Shown here piece by piece: positions 1 through 10,937 of a stretch of DNA of 64,000 nucleotides. Source of the stretch: Enoplolaimus lenunculus (Eukaryota > Nematoda > Enoplea > Enoplida > Thoracostomopsidae); contig JASANG010003767.1 in NCBI GenBank assembly GCA_030248215.1, positions 62,001 through 126,000 of the forward strand. The letters are read 5' to 3'. Within the stretch, counting starts at the first letter, position 1. Each line of letters begins with the position of its first letter. The notes below the pieces were generated by a model. It was not told the origin of the DNA. It was given only the letters and a program-made list of their open reading frames with translations, and ran no database searches. The translations under genes were made by a program, and so were the position numbers.

Positions 1-287
1 AATAGCGAAACAGTGCTGTGGTTCTAACACACGTGCTATCTTCTCCAAAGATGGTCCGTGTATAAAAGTACAAAAAACCTCCTTCACAAACCCTACCCAT
101 CTGTGACATGCACATGCATGGAGGCCAAATGAAACCTCATGCTAATGCTGTACATCTGTGAAACATTTATGTATATGTAGTGCCTTCATATGCAAAAAGC
201 GGTAAAAACATGGAAGAACCAAGATACATGTGTATGTTGAGGTTCTTGTAAGGCATAAAAACAGAAAAACTCAGCAGTTGATTGTGA

Positions 288-430
288 GGCGGCGTGGCTC
301 AGTGGCTAGCGCGCTGGACTGATAATCTGTCGACCGAGATCGAAACATCCTGGGAACATACTCATTTTTAGCTGCTGAGAACTCAGAACTAAAAACCGTC
401 GTACTCTAGCCTATCCAACTTATCACACCA
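288..430 (+). repeat. tRNA-derived SINE-like fragment
   Basis: The segment from 288 has an A-box-like GTGGCTCAGTGGCTAGC followed by a tRNA-like anticodon region (CTGGACTGATAATC) and a weak B box (CGAGATCGAAAC). The acceptor stem does not pair and the body continues past residue 76 into unrelated sequence, so a functional tRNA gene is unlikely. A decayed SINE head is the better reading. Confidence 0.4.
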
Positions 431-469
431 TCTAAGCCCCGAATTGATTGGTTTTTCCTATCTGACCTT

Positions 470-1520
470 CAGAGTGCGACCGGATATCTCCGGCAAAAAT
501 CGGCATCCGGCTCCGGTATTTTTCTTGCCGGATATTTGTTTAAAAATTTGAAAAAATGAAACTAATTGACTTAGATCATCTTTATTGTGTCATAATTGTG
601 TTATGTAAACTATTTTAAAGTTTTGAATATGGTACGTATATTGGATAGCAGGGCGGTAACGACAAGAATAGGAGGTCTAAAAAGGTAAATGCCGTAATAA
701 GTGAGCTGCCAAGTTATCAATTTTATTGATTATCTGCATGCATATTTATTAGTAAGAACTCAAGTAACTGAAACTACATTCACTGTGGAAACCAGTTTTA
801 TATTTGCTTCAATCTTAAGGCCATTAATTCAGTTGAGAACAAGTGTAACTTCCCATTTGAAATTTTTTCTCAGAACGTAGCGCACATTCCAAAATTCCGG
901 ATACGCCTCTGGTTGCATGCCGGCCAGTTTGTACTTTACGTTGCAGTTAACGTGAAGATAAATCAAAACTAAGCTTAAGCGAAACAATAGCATTAAATCC
1001 TAAGCTACATACACTTCTATTTTATAGTATCTTACAAAAACTGGATGCCCGACCGTAAAAGTAAGACGGGCCAAACAAATATTGCAACTGAACCCAACGT
1101 TACATAAACAGTATAATGGAATAGGTTTATTGTCAGTGTTAAGCTTTGTCTCGAAAATACTTTTAATAGGCAACGGAAGGAAGAATTGTGAGTTACGTTC
1201 TGATATCTGAATGCTACTTAGATACTTTATTTTAGTTTTTTGCTTGAATTTCAGTTATTTGCGGAAATACCTATTTAATCAAAAAATGTATGTTTATGGT
1301 AATTTTTGAGTGATAGGCTATTAATTTACGGAAAAAACCATAATTAGTGCGCTCAACCAGAAATTGATTTAATAAACCAGAATACAAACTATAAACTTAT
1401 AAAGGAATATGAGATTAGATAAACAATCGAATTAACTATCCGGCTCCGGCCGGATATTAGATTATCCGGCTCCGGCTTCGTCAGTTTTGGGTATCCGCTT
1501 GCATCGACAGCGACCCTCAA
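470..1520. mobile_element. CCGGATA-ended non-autonomous DNA element
   Basis: The left end (about 473-545) reads as GTGCGACCGGATAT followed by CCGGCTCCGG runs; the right end (about 1435-1515) has the same words inverted, finishing GGGTATCCGC...GCGACCCT. About 1 kb between is AT-rich and non-coding. The same GTGCGACC(G/C)(G/C)ATAT terminus recurs at 6462 and 59570, which supports a dispersed family. No target duplication was secured, so the superfamily is unassigned. Confidence 0.45.
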
Positions 1521-2059
1521 GCTACTTTATTTTATAAAACTACAATGAACTTGCAAAATGATGAAATGGAAGATTTCACGTTCAGCATCACATCAAATAG
1601 CGAAGCCTGTAGAAAAGTAAGAGCCGGGGGGCTTAGCCACCCCTGGAAAAATTTTGACATCTACTAAAATTGCATAAACACACTTACAATGATGAATCAC
1701 GTCTGGAACCATTTCTATGAAGAGCCACAGCATATCCAAAATAGGTTGAAGGTTCACCAAGCTTTAGGACAGCAATATCTGCATCAAAGTTGAAAGCAAA
1801 CGTACCAACAAAACATACAAGTGATATGACTATTATTAACATATTAATCATGATAAAGTCGATCGTCCATTAGCTACGTATCTACACATAGGAGTTTGTA
1901 AGGGTTGCATTAACTTAGGTTTAAGGCAATCTCTAAATTAAGTCGAAAAACATGCAAGTTTTTGCAAAAAAATTTAAGCTGAAACTTGCCGTTGCAAGTT
2001 TTGCAATGAATTTGGGGCCCATGTAATGATCAGTGGCGGACCATTTTTCTGTGGGACTA

Positions 2060-2330
2060 TTAACCCCTTCTCACATTGAGTTGCCTATAGGCAACTTAGC
2101 GCAGTGTATATACGTTAAATAATATATGTCGCACCGTGTTTAATCATAGCAACACGCATACATAGTACTTATTCACCACAAGACGTTAGAGCCCCCTCGG
2201 ACTCGAGCGTCAAGCTCCTATAGCTGAGTGGTGATGGTATACGCCTCCAAATCCAATCACTGGAGTTCGAATCTTAGCATAAAAGTAGGTCTCAAGGGAA
2301 ATAGAAAATATTCATGTGAGAAAAGGTTAA
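2060..2330 (+). mobile_element. piggyBac-like MITE with internal tRNA-like module
   Basis: The element is bounded by TTAA on both sides. It begins TTAACCCCTTCTCACA and ends ATGTGAGAAAAGGTTAA, a terminal inverted repeat of about 15 bases. TTAA target sites next to CCC...GGG ends are the signature of piggyBac transposons. Inside, near 2215-2275, lies a tRNA-like stretch with an A box (ATAGCTGAGTGGTGATGG) and a B box (GAGTTCGAATC). A second, nearly full-length copy lies in reverse at 57139-57374. Confidence 0.6.
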
Positions 2331-2340
2331 AAACGCGTAA

Positions 2341-2470
2341 GCGTAAAGCTTTAGGCTAAATTTTTTGCTTGGCTTAGGCTAGGCTTAGGTCTAGCCTTAG
2401 GAATATGCTCATTCTTACTCTTGGGCTTAGGCTTACACTTGGGAATATGCTTATAGTGTTCCGCCCCTGG
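2341..2470 (+). mobile_element. TTAGGC-type MITE fragment
   Basis: The fragment has the family's internal signature: AAGCTTTAGGCTAA followed by T-rich sequence and GGCTTAGG words, then a right terminus TTCCGCCCCTG. The left terminus is missing or unrecognisable; the element abuts the TTAA-flanked MITE on its left. Confidence 0.5.
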
Positions 2471-2645
2471 TTTTTGGCCGAATTTTGAAACGAAGCTAGA
2501 AGCTGAATGGTGGATCCATGGGGGCCACCCCGGCCGTGCCCCCGCAACAGCATCTCGACAAAAATTATATAGAGTGTCAATTGCTGTTACGCTGTTTATT
2601 TCTCTGTTTTATACAGAGTAGTATCAGCAGCTGCCTTTAAATTTG

Positions 2646-2712
2646 TGGGAGACTGGGAGACTGGGAGACTGAGACACTGGAAGACTGAGACATTGGGAGA
2701 CTGGGAGATTCG
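2646..2712 (+). repeat. GGGAGACT-type minisatellite
   Basis: Repeated units of about 9 bases (TGGGAGACT and variants such as TGAGACACT and TGGAAGACT) run for about 65 bases. It sits between two MITE fragments and shows no coding potential. Confidence 0.7.
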
Positions 2713-2749
2713 GTTGGGATCGGGAAATTGGGACACTGGGAAATTCCCA

Positions 2750-2875
2750 GTGGCAGGACATTATACACGGGCCCTTAATCTTTACGCAAGGCTTTAGGCT
2801 TAAGCTTATGCTTAGACTAAGGTATATGCTTTTACTAATGTTCCGCCCATGTTTTATACATTGGCCGGTCTGGCC
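2750..2875 (+). mobile_element. short TTAGGC-type MITE copy
   Basis: It reads from a weak left end (ACGGGCCCTTAATC) through GGCTTTAGGCTTAAGC to a right end TTCCGCCCATGTTTTATACA-type terminus followed by TTGGCC. The right end matches the GTTCTATACAT(G/T)GGCC terminus of complete copies at 16962 and 49181. Confidence 0.55.
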
Positions 2876-3577
2876 ATGCGAAAATATGATGGCTGAAACA
2901 CAGCGACTTGATTTAGACCTGTTATAACTTTTAGTCGATTTTGTACTTTTAGTGACACATACACGCTAAAATCAAAAGATCGTAAGTTTCGATTCAAGCG
3001 CGTTTGTGTTTGAGCAATTTTCACAGCGTGGATTTAGGACGAGAAGCAGTAACTTAGTACAGGTTTCCTGTAAATTTATCTGACTCTGTACGCGGAATTT
3101 CTCGTCTAAAAACTGGAAATTTTAACAGTCAAAACTACAAAACTTTTGTACTTACTTGAAAATTAACATAAAGCCTGGTTTCTGTGACTTAGGTAACATG
3201 ATTGAAAGCTAGTTTATAATGTGATTAATTAGATAGGGATAGTCTATGTTTCTTGTGAAAGTTGTCAGCACAGTATTTGCAGTGAATATAAAGTTAATTG
3301 CTTTGCTAACTGGTATTCTGGTAACTGCTAACAAAGTGTTTTTATAGATCTTAATGTAATAAAATTTATTACTCTGAATCTTTACGTTCGCCTTCCACGG
3401 GGCGTTCTTAAGAGATTTGTATCACATAACTAACAGGTTCTCAGATGAGAACGTTTCCACTGAGTTTCGCTGTTTCACAATTGCCTGTATAATTTCTCGG
3501 CCTTCTGTAATGTTGCGCGTCTTATGAGCTATGTGTGTTGTGTTATGTTAGTGCGAAGTTGTAGTTGGAACAATTGA

Positions 3578-3648
3578 GCACGGCTGAATTCGAACCAGCG
3601 ACCTTTGGCTATCCGGGTCAACGCTGTTATCCAACGAGCTATCGCGAC
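3578..3648 (-). repeat. tRNA-derived SINE-like head, reverse strand
   Basis: Read on the minus strand the segment shows GTCGCGATAGCTCGTTGG, an A-box-like start, and a B box GGTTCGAATTC. The T arm can pair (GCTGG with TCAGC), but the acceptor ends do not. I take it as the head of a SINE or a tRNA pseudogene, not a working tRNA gene. Confidence 0.4.
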
Positions 3649-4267
3649 ACTGCTTCATCTATTTGTGCTAGCTATATGGTTTTTTACCAGTGTACTACGC
3701 TGTATACTGTGTTTTTCCGTTTTTTCACCCAATGGCCCCCAATGGAAATTCGGAAAAATGGAAGAAATTTTCTTTGGCATAACGTCAAATTTTATAATTT
3801 TGGAGGTCGAGGTCAGCATGATTGAATAAAGCGCTAATTTCTCCATGTAGCTAAATCGAAGAAGCGTCTGCAAAACACATGCGTCACAACTTATAGTGCT
3901 GGCAAACAGGTTTAATAACAATTTTCGAGTCGACAGACAGACAAAGTAACTGACATTTATATACGTTTCGAACTAAGAGCTAAAACTAGCCGGTGGCAAC
4001 TTATTAGATTTTCAGCCTCACATAATTACGTATCTAATCTACCTACATTCTACATAGCCTCTCTGTAGAATTGGCCTACATTACAAACATGTTAAGTGAA
4101 TTCATATATGTGGACGTAGGTGTGTGTGGTTAAATATACTTGCCGCGTTACCGAGGACCCGTCGTCGAGTGAAATCTTTAGCCCGGGACATCTGTACTAT
4201 TTAGTAGAATAATATTTAGATTTTTATAAAGTTGAATCAGAGGTCGACAAAAATAAGCCTTTTAAAA

Positions 4268-7200
4268 ATGTGGTGTAGTGGGTTTGCATTTAGTAAAAAT
4301 GCTCTCTGTGCGCTGAATATACTTTACATGGTACGTTAAATTTTGCACACGTTTTGTTGTAATTTTTACACATATATCGCGTTGAATTTCGTTTCAAGTT
4401 TGATTATATGTCAAAGTTCATCATAATACTAGGGTAGAAGTTTAGGTTTCTACGGAAACTACATTTAACTGACCACATCAACAGCGTGCTCCTTAGCCAG
4501 GTACAAATGTACAAGCAAGGTTTTTAGTCAGATATTAGATTTTACTAAACCAATTTATTTTCATTTCAGCTAGTTGGCGTGATCTTGATGTCCGTTGGTG
4601 GGTATGCTAAAGGTGCTGGTCGGGTCAGGTATGTTAACTTCTCTGTACCTTTTATAGTTGCTCCAAGTCCTGGACCCAGTTTCAGCCCCCTCGTCGGGGC
4701 CAACGCTTAATTTATCGTTGCATAACTAGGGTTATACTTTAAATGAAAGAGCTGAATATTGAGTCATGTAAATAACTTTTTAAAGTACGTATATGGTTTT
4801 ATCCCATTTTAAGTTAACGTCGTTTGTGCCTAACATTTTGTTTCGCAACGAAACATGTTTGTCCAGCAGTAAAATTACATTTGTTCAAAATTGTCTGTTG
4901 GCCGCGGTTTGTACCAGTCCTGATTCGGTAAAAAATTCCGGCCCAGGGGCAAGTCTAGTACTTTTCATAGGTTAGATATTTGTTTTTCCATCTTATCATC
5001 TAACTTGGTTGTTCATCTCTTCCTTCATCTTGAAAAATGTATGTTGATTGCAAAGAAAACCTCAAACTGAGATTGTTTTTCTTTTAAATCCAATTCAAAA
5101 CTGACGTCAACCAGTCTTACCGTGGAGTTTTTTCACTATAATAGTGACTTTTTGGATCCAACTATTCGGTAGCTATTTGAATTGAAGAGATTGTCATTGT
5201 CATCCATGATGCAAAATGTGCTATGTAAACTACTATTTTCAAGCATAGTTTGTTTTAGCAGCCTCAGCATCACCGGTGGTATTATTGCAGCTGGGGTGTT
5301 TTTATTTTTCGTCGCAATTCTTGGCCTCCTCGCTACATGCCGGCATCATCAAGTGTTGCTATTCTTTGTATCCTTTTCATGTTGTATATAGCTTTGTCAA
5401 CATTAGGGGCTTTTGACCTGGAAGCAACAACGCAGACTTTCTTTATATTATTCCAATGCGTAGGGCTTTGTTCTTGTAGTGTATATTTCATTGAACACTT
5501 CAACAAGACATAAGGTACTGAAATTAAGATACCGTCTGTCTAGTGAGCATTAGTGCATTGTCAAACGTTTATTATTAGGGATATGCCGATACCAAAATTT
5601 TTGCCGATACCGATGCCGCTTCCTATTTTAAAATTTTGCCGATGCCGATTCCAACTTTAGTACACCATGCTTAGTAAGCAGATAGAATACAACATTACTT
5701 TATTATATGAAGGCTTAAACCCTAACCATCATAAACGATTATAATTTCAATTAATTTTTTCAAACACAAACGCAATAGAGATATCAATTTTCCTGAGCGG
5801 GCACACTATTCTGCGACCAGAAATGAAACTGATAGCATTCCAACTGACCAGTATGTGCAAAAAGTATCGACAAAGAATTTGCAATTTTTTGCAGTGCCGA
5901 TGCCGATACTAACGAAAAGTGCCGATTATTACCGATGCCGATTAATCGGCACATCCCTATTTATTATGAACTTTTTAAAAATAACCACTACGTTTAAATT
6001 TTATTCAATCCAATGTCAAAGATCAATCAATCACGTTGGCACACTAGCTAATTTAATAAAATTTCATCTGACTCGAAATTTTGCATTAACTGGCGTCTTA
6101 AAAGTTGGATGTATTGATTTATTGCATATTATGCTCATAACAAATTCCTTAACTCAAGTTTGTCTTAGTACATGCTCATCCTTTTCCTGATATTTCTGAT
6201 TCAATTCTTTGTGGCTGTCACATGCTTAGCGGTGAATGAAAACCAAAGACGTGCAATTGCTGAAAAAGTATGGTATTTTTGTTTTGCTTTATTTCTTAAG
6301 TATGTAAATTCTTGCTTTGGTCACTACGTAACCAGCTTATGAATTCTGAAATACTAAATCAAACTTGTTTACGAACGCCTTACTGCACGTTACGTCATAC
6401 CTTCTGAACGTTTTTCCAAATTTGTGTGTTTTGCATGGCTGTAATTTAGTGGGGTTTCATCGGCGTGCGACCGCATATTCATTTATCGGATACGAATAGT
6501 GAATTTTTTACCGGCACCAGATAATAACCGGATATACCCTCAAAACCTCTGCGCTATTTAAAGTATTTAAGTAGCAGAATGTATATGTTTACCGAATTAG
6601 AATCAATTGTTAACTTGACTAATCATTTTTTGCCTCAAGTATGAAACTTTGTTTGACTATTGTTAAAGATGCTCCATGTAAATATCTTGTAAAATGCAGT
6701 TTTATCAAATTCGGGACAACCACCGTAAATATCTGGTAGGTTTATACCAGATGCAGAAACCAAATACGGATATCATTTTTGCCGGATATTAATCCTGATC
6801 CGGAAATCCGCTCGCACCTTGGTTTTATAAATCTGTTTGAACTTGAACTGACAGGGTTGGCGGCTCTCTAGCAATCAAACGATTTCTGACGTTGAAAAGA
6901 GCTTCCAGTGTTGTGCGTATTCAAAGCTTGAATTGCGTCGCAATCCAGATCGAAAGTGTGGCTACGTAAGTATAAAGGAATATAATTGTGTAATGCGTTA
7001 AGGCTATTACGTAATGAGTTAAAATAGCGATATATCGATACCAAAGCTTGCGTATGCTGGTACCAATGCCGATTTTTTATTTTTCTCTATATCATCTTCG
7101 AGGCTGTTCTAGGAACAAAACTGACCAAACTTATTGCAATGCAGTTGTATATTTTGTATCAGAATTGGAGGTGATCAGTCAAACTGTCAACTTATTACAA

Positions 7201-8738
7201 TTTTTGCTGTCTACGAGGCACGCGTCGTTGAAATACATTGGATATTTCATTCAAACTAATGCTACAAGTATTCAGCAAAAGTAGGATCAAAACTTTGTTA
7301 GCCGTGGCGTTATACTGTGCAAATGCGTTGTAAAGAAGTGCCATAGTCTTGAATTGTTGTTGATATTTTGAGGCGTTCAGAGTTCATCTTCGTAAAACCT
7401 GGTTGGCCGAGTTAGTGATCTATATATGCCTCAAAATTCTGATTTCTATCCAACATCCAGTAGCAATTGGAACTTGCTCTGAACCGAAATCCCATCCGGA
7501 TTCGGCATTTCGTTGATGTTTGTCGTACACTTTACATTCACTTTCACAGTTATATCAACGTATGTTGTATATATTTTTGGCGTTTGAACAATTATAGACT
7601 GAATGTCATTCACTAAACAGTTGCCCAACATGCGACGATAAGATTGATGAAAGAATGGCTGAAGGATTACGTGTCGCCGGTGGTATAGGATTGTTCTTTA
7701 GTTTTTCAGAGGTTAGTTTAAAATCTTGTCAGACCGTTTAAAACGGACAAGCGAAGCCGCAAGTAAGCTGTACATCATTGAATTGAAGCCTACAAGAATG
7801 ATGCGGCTGTCAAAAGAATGTTTCACCAGTTAGAGACTACAAAGTGGAAATATTATGTACTAAAACACATTAACAAAGTTGTTCAAAGCTGAGATCGATA
7901 ACTATGGGGGGCGCAGTTTTCAGGTGTGCATCTATTTTTGACAGTACTGGCAAATAACTAATCTTACATCGGTTTCATAACTGTTTAATAATAATTACGC
8001 TACTATAAAACCTGTTTATATGTAATTTTTGTATGTGCTGCATAAAAGGTACCAAGCTTTCTTTCACAATCAACTAGATGTCGTTGTGGTTTCATCAAAT
8101 TTTCAGTTTTTCGGTGTTTACGCAACGGCAAAATTTCGTACCCAACGTAATCCGAAATATAATTCTCGCCAGTTTATGTAATTGGTCGGCCGTGTAAGAA
8201 AGACTTTTGTACTGGGCGCTTCAGGGATTTTGCTTTAATTTTATTTGACGTCTTAACCGGCATAGAAATTGGTGACAATGGTGGTGTTTTATCTTCTGGC
8301 TCTTGCTGTGTTGTGTGGGATTTCATTTTATTCGAGTTGCAGTTGAGATGGTATTTATTTAATGATTGACATTGCATCGGTTCGTTGCAAATTCCGTGTG
8401 ATTTCAGTAAAAAAATGTAGGGTTTTCTAAAAGGTAGTTGGCGTTCATTACCTTTTATATGTATATTTGAAAATAACTTGTGGAAGCATTCCTGAAGTAA
8501 ATCTGCCCAATGGGTACGGTTATTTGTCGTTTTCCTGAACGTTCTTTGAAATATTTACTTTTGCTTGATTATCTTAAATAAGCGTAAATTAACTTGATGC
8601 ATAAATTAATGACGCAAAACATTACTGTGAAAGTTATTTGCTTTTTATTTTATTCTTTTTCAGATTCTTGGAATTTGGCTGGCATTTAGATTCCGAAATA
8701 TGAAAGATCCTCGAGCGAATCCGAACAATTTTTTGTAA
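4268..8738 (+). CDS. tspan31: tetraspanin of the TSPAN31/TSPAN13 type, complete
   Basis: Seven exons: 4268-4330, 4570-4628, 5259-5367, 6169-6267, 6855-6965, 7598-7711 and 8664-8738 (TAA stop). All introns are GT-AG and the frame closes to 209 aa; human TSPAN31 is 210 aa. Four membrane segments lie at about residues 10-34, 44-68, 73-98 and 173-196. The start [21 protein letters not shown] and the end [14 protein letters not shown] closely follow the vertebrate proteins. Other family signatures are [20 protein letters not shown] (TM2), paired cysteines C129-C130, a CPTC pair in the large loop, and [16 protein letters not shown] (TM4). The usual CCG motif is CCA here. Tetraspanins organise membrane microdomains with integrins and other partners. 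The start is the only ATG giving the conserved N terminus. Introns 2 and 3 carry MITEs. Confidence 0.93.
5576..5959. mobile_element. hAT-type MITE with perfect 8-bp target duplication
   Basis: The element begins TAGGGATATGCCGATACC and ends GATTAATCGGCACATCCCTA, inverted repeats of about 16 bases. It is flanked on both sides by TTTATTAT (5568-5575 and 5960-5967), an exact 8-bp duplication, which is diagnostic of hAT insertion. It contains no transposase. It lies in intron 3 of the tetraspanin gene (between the exons at 5259 and 6169). Related sequence occurs at 7020-7290, 47097-47485 and 53380-53720. Confidence 0.8.
6462..6820. mobile_element. CCGGATA-ended element in a tetraspanin intron
   Basis: The left end GGCGTGCGACCGCATATTC and the right end GGAAATCCGCTCGCACC are imperfect inverted copies of each other. 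CCGGATAT words recur near both ends and the middle is AT-rich. It sits between the tetraspanin exons at 6169-6267 and 6855-6965. It belongs with the element at 470-1520. Confidence 0.5.
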
Positions 8739-9670
8739 CCGGAAATAACTTAACTACTTTAGCTATAAACGTGTTGTACAAACGTAGCGAAAAACTATTG
8801 AGACAACTTGTTTTGAAGAAAGAATGAAATTTGTCAGGTGCACTTATTTAAATTATAATCATTGGTTTTTGTACAGTTTTCACCACTTTTATGCTTAGGT
8901 GTAGAAAAACGATTACCTATGTTTAAACCGGGTTCGCTAGTTGGCTTGGCGTGTATACCAGGCCGACCTAGACAACCACCGTGACCTTAGAAAGTGTTAC
9001 TCCTATTAGTTTTGGTAACAAGGTTGTTTTTCTTCCGTATAACAGTACCTTAAGTAGGAGACTGAGTGGCAAGAGTTCGCGAGCCCCTAAACCAGGCAGC
9101 AGGCAGCCCTCATGCTTCCGGCCTCAAACTACGTTACCTCTAATATCGTACGCAGCGCCGGTTCAAATTGCGGAAACAAGTCAGTTATAAGCGAAAATAT
9201 CCATCACATTTGAGTAGCGTCGCCGGAGTAAAAAAGCGTTTACTTCTGTTTAATGAGAAAAGTCGCTTACGTTACACCTTACGGATACCAAAACACGGTT
9301 GTGTGCGGAGAGCGAAGAGTCTTTGGAAACAGACCACTATTTTGTGTTTTATTGGTTCGTTATTGCCAGTATTTAATCGTCCATAAGAGGCTGAACACAT
9401 CTACAAGTATGTGCTGACTGAGTGAAGCCGGCTAATTTGCTATATCACAAGTGAAAATAGGAATACTGTGGTACACGGATCGGATTATATATAACTTATA
9501 TGCTGTATAGCTTTAATTGTTTGATTCCAATATCTACATTATTATTTATAAAAGACATGTTTACTGTGATTTTGCCTTATATATCTTGGGATCTTTTATG
9601 CTTGCATGTTGTACTTGTAGGTATTATCTTCTATTAGTAGCAAAAATTTACAAAATTTGCCAAGGATTTA
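8739..9670. other. tetraspanin 3' flank, no recognised gene
   Basis: This follows the tetraspanin stop and probably includes its 3' UTR. Short open frames of about 70 codons occur at 8981-9190 and 9168-9386, but they show no family signature, no splice pattern and no codon preference that I can see. Nothing else is recognisable. Confidence 0.5.
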
Positions 9671-9689
9671 ATAGTTATTGCTATATATT

Positions 9690-9905
9690 TTAAGCGTTGC
9701 CGGTATTTGTTTAAATCACTGTGGAAACCACACGGCACTGCTCGTCACCCGTACGGCGCTGTTCGTCACCCGTACGGCGCTGTTCGTCCCCTGTGCAGCG
9801 CCGTCCGTCACCGTGTGTCACGATACGGTATCGTACGCGAACTTTCACATGCCATACCGTATGATGACGGACGGTGCAGTGCGACAAGTTAGCGCAACTC
9901 TTATG
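9690..9905. mobile_element. GC-rich foldback/MITE with CCGTACGG repeats
   Basis: The left side (about 9730-9790) is a 21-base direct repeat, CGCTGTTCGTCACCCGTACGG, occurring twice and a third time in part. The right side (about 9855-9900) carries the inverted counterpart ending GACGGACGGTGCAGTGCGAC. It is much more GC-rich than its surroundings. The organisation suggests a small DNA element with sub-terminal repeats; the family is unknown. Confidence 0.45.
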
Positions 9906-10591
9906 GTGGTCAGATAAATTATTGGTCTAATTAAAAGAGAAATAATGCAATGCAACGGAGAATATGCGTCCAACACTACACTTCATCAGTCAAACTATAA
10001 GCCACAGTGTCTCTATTATTCGCATTAAGTTTCAGCTTAATGTTATCAATGCTACAGCTAGCACCCTCAAATTCATGTAGGGCCCCGGTCACCTGGTGTT
10101 GTATTATTCACGCATACTTGGCTGCTCGCTCGCTAGTTCTCTTTTGCCATTATATATTGCATTGTGCCGCCGCACATGTTTCTCTGTTTTAGATAAGCTT
10201 CTGCGCCTCAGTTTGATAGCTTTACTGCGGCCCTGCTTATTGTGATAATAGTTCACAGCGATTGACCAAACTAAACATTAATTATAACGTGATTTGCGCG
10301 TATGCACTTCACGAAATTAATTGGTTTCACGCGGTGTGCCATGTTATTTCCAGTTACTTTCCTGACAGCCGGTTTAAACATGGTCTGCTCTATCATTTAA
10401 ATGAAATTTTGTCGGATTATGATTGGTTGATATCAGTAATATTATCTGCTGTTATACTGTGTATGGGCGGATAGCGTTCGTGGTAGTGCTGTTAAAAATT
10501 TCAAAAGTCGGAATATTAATATACTTCGCACTGAAAATTGTGATGTTGATTTAAATGGCTCACTACGCATTTCAATACTTCTAATATTAGT

Positions 10592-10937
10592 GTACAACCG
10601 AAGGTCTGCCTCCGGCTCCGGCAGAAAATCGGGCTCCGGCTGCGGTAGAATTTTTGCCGGAGGTATCGGCAATTTCGGTAGTAAAGTTTACCATAATTTT
10701 GCAAAATTCACCTGTTTGCGCGTTTCGTTATACTTTTGTCACAATTTTTAGGAAAGAATTTCCGAAATTTCGCAGAAAATTAGCGTAAAAACCAAACAAC
10801 TTCGCAATATATTGCAGATGTTGGCTAAAATTAACTAATTAACGATTATTGTTACTACCAAATTTCTATTAACTTGTGGCTCCGGCAAGTTTCGTTGACC
10901 TCCGGCTCCGGTATTTTTCACCTCCGGTTGCACCCTG
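10592..10937 (+). mobile_element. CCGGCTCCGG element, copy A
   Basis: It begins GTACAACCGAAGGTCTGC and ends CCTCCGGTTGCACCCTG, imperfect inverted repeats. CCGGCTCCGG runs lie inside each end and the core holds a conserved word set (GCGCGTTTCGTTATACTTTT, ACAATTTTTAGGAAAGAATT). The same element occurs at 50079-50393 and, reversed, at 18768-19111 and about 23763-24095. It has no coding capacity. Confidence 0.6.

Larger units (their letters stand above)
1..4267. other. repeat-rich intergenic DNA upstream of the tetraspanin
   Basis: No protein-coding exon could be supported here. The stretch holds a degenerate tRNA-like head at 288, a CCGG-rich element at about 470-1520, part of a CGGGCCCGTAGC-type element at 1612-1680, a TTAA-flanked MITE at 2060-2330, TTAGGC-type MITE pieces at 2341-2470 and 2750-2875, a GGGAGACT minisatellite at 2646-2712 and a reversed tRNA-like head at 3578-3648. 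The promoter of the tetraspanin should lie in the last kilobase, but I see no motif that fixes it. Confidence 0.6.

Noticed and set aside
288-360. Functional tRNA gene
   Set aside because: A and B boxes are present but the acceptor stem does not pair; the same applies to the tRNA-like segments at 2215, 3578, 37720 and 57190.
7611-7711. Tetraspanin exon starting at 7621 after CTAAACAG
   Set aside because: That acceptor puts the downstream codons out of frame with the exon ending at 6965; starting at 7598 after ATTATAG restores the frame and adds the expected loop cysteine.
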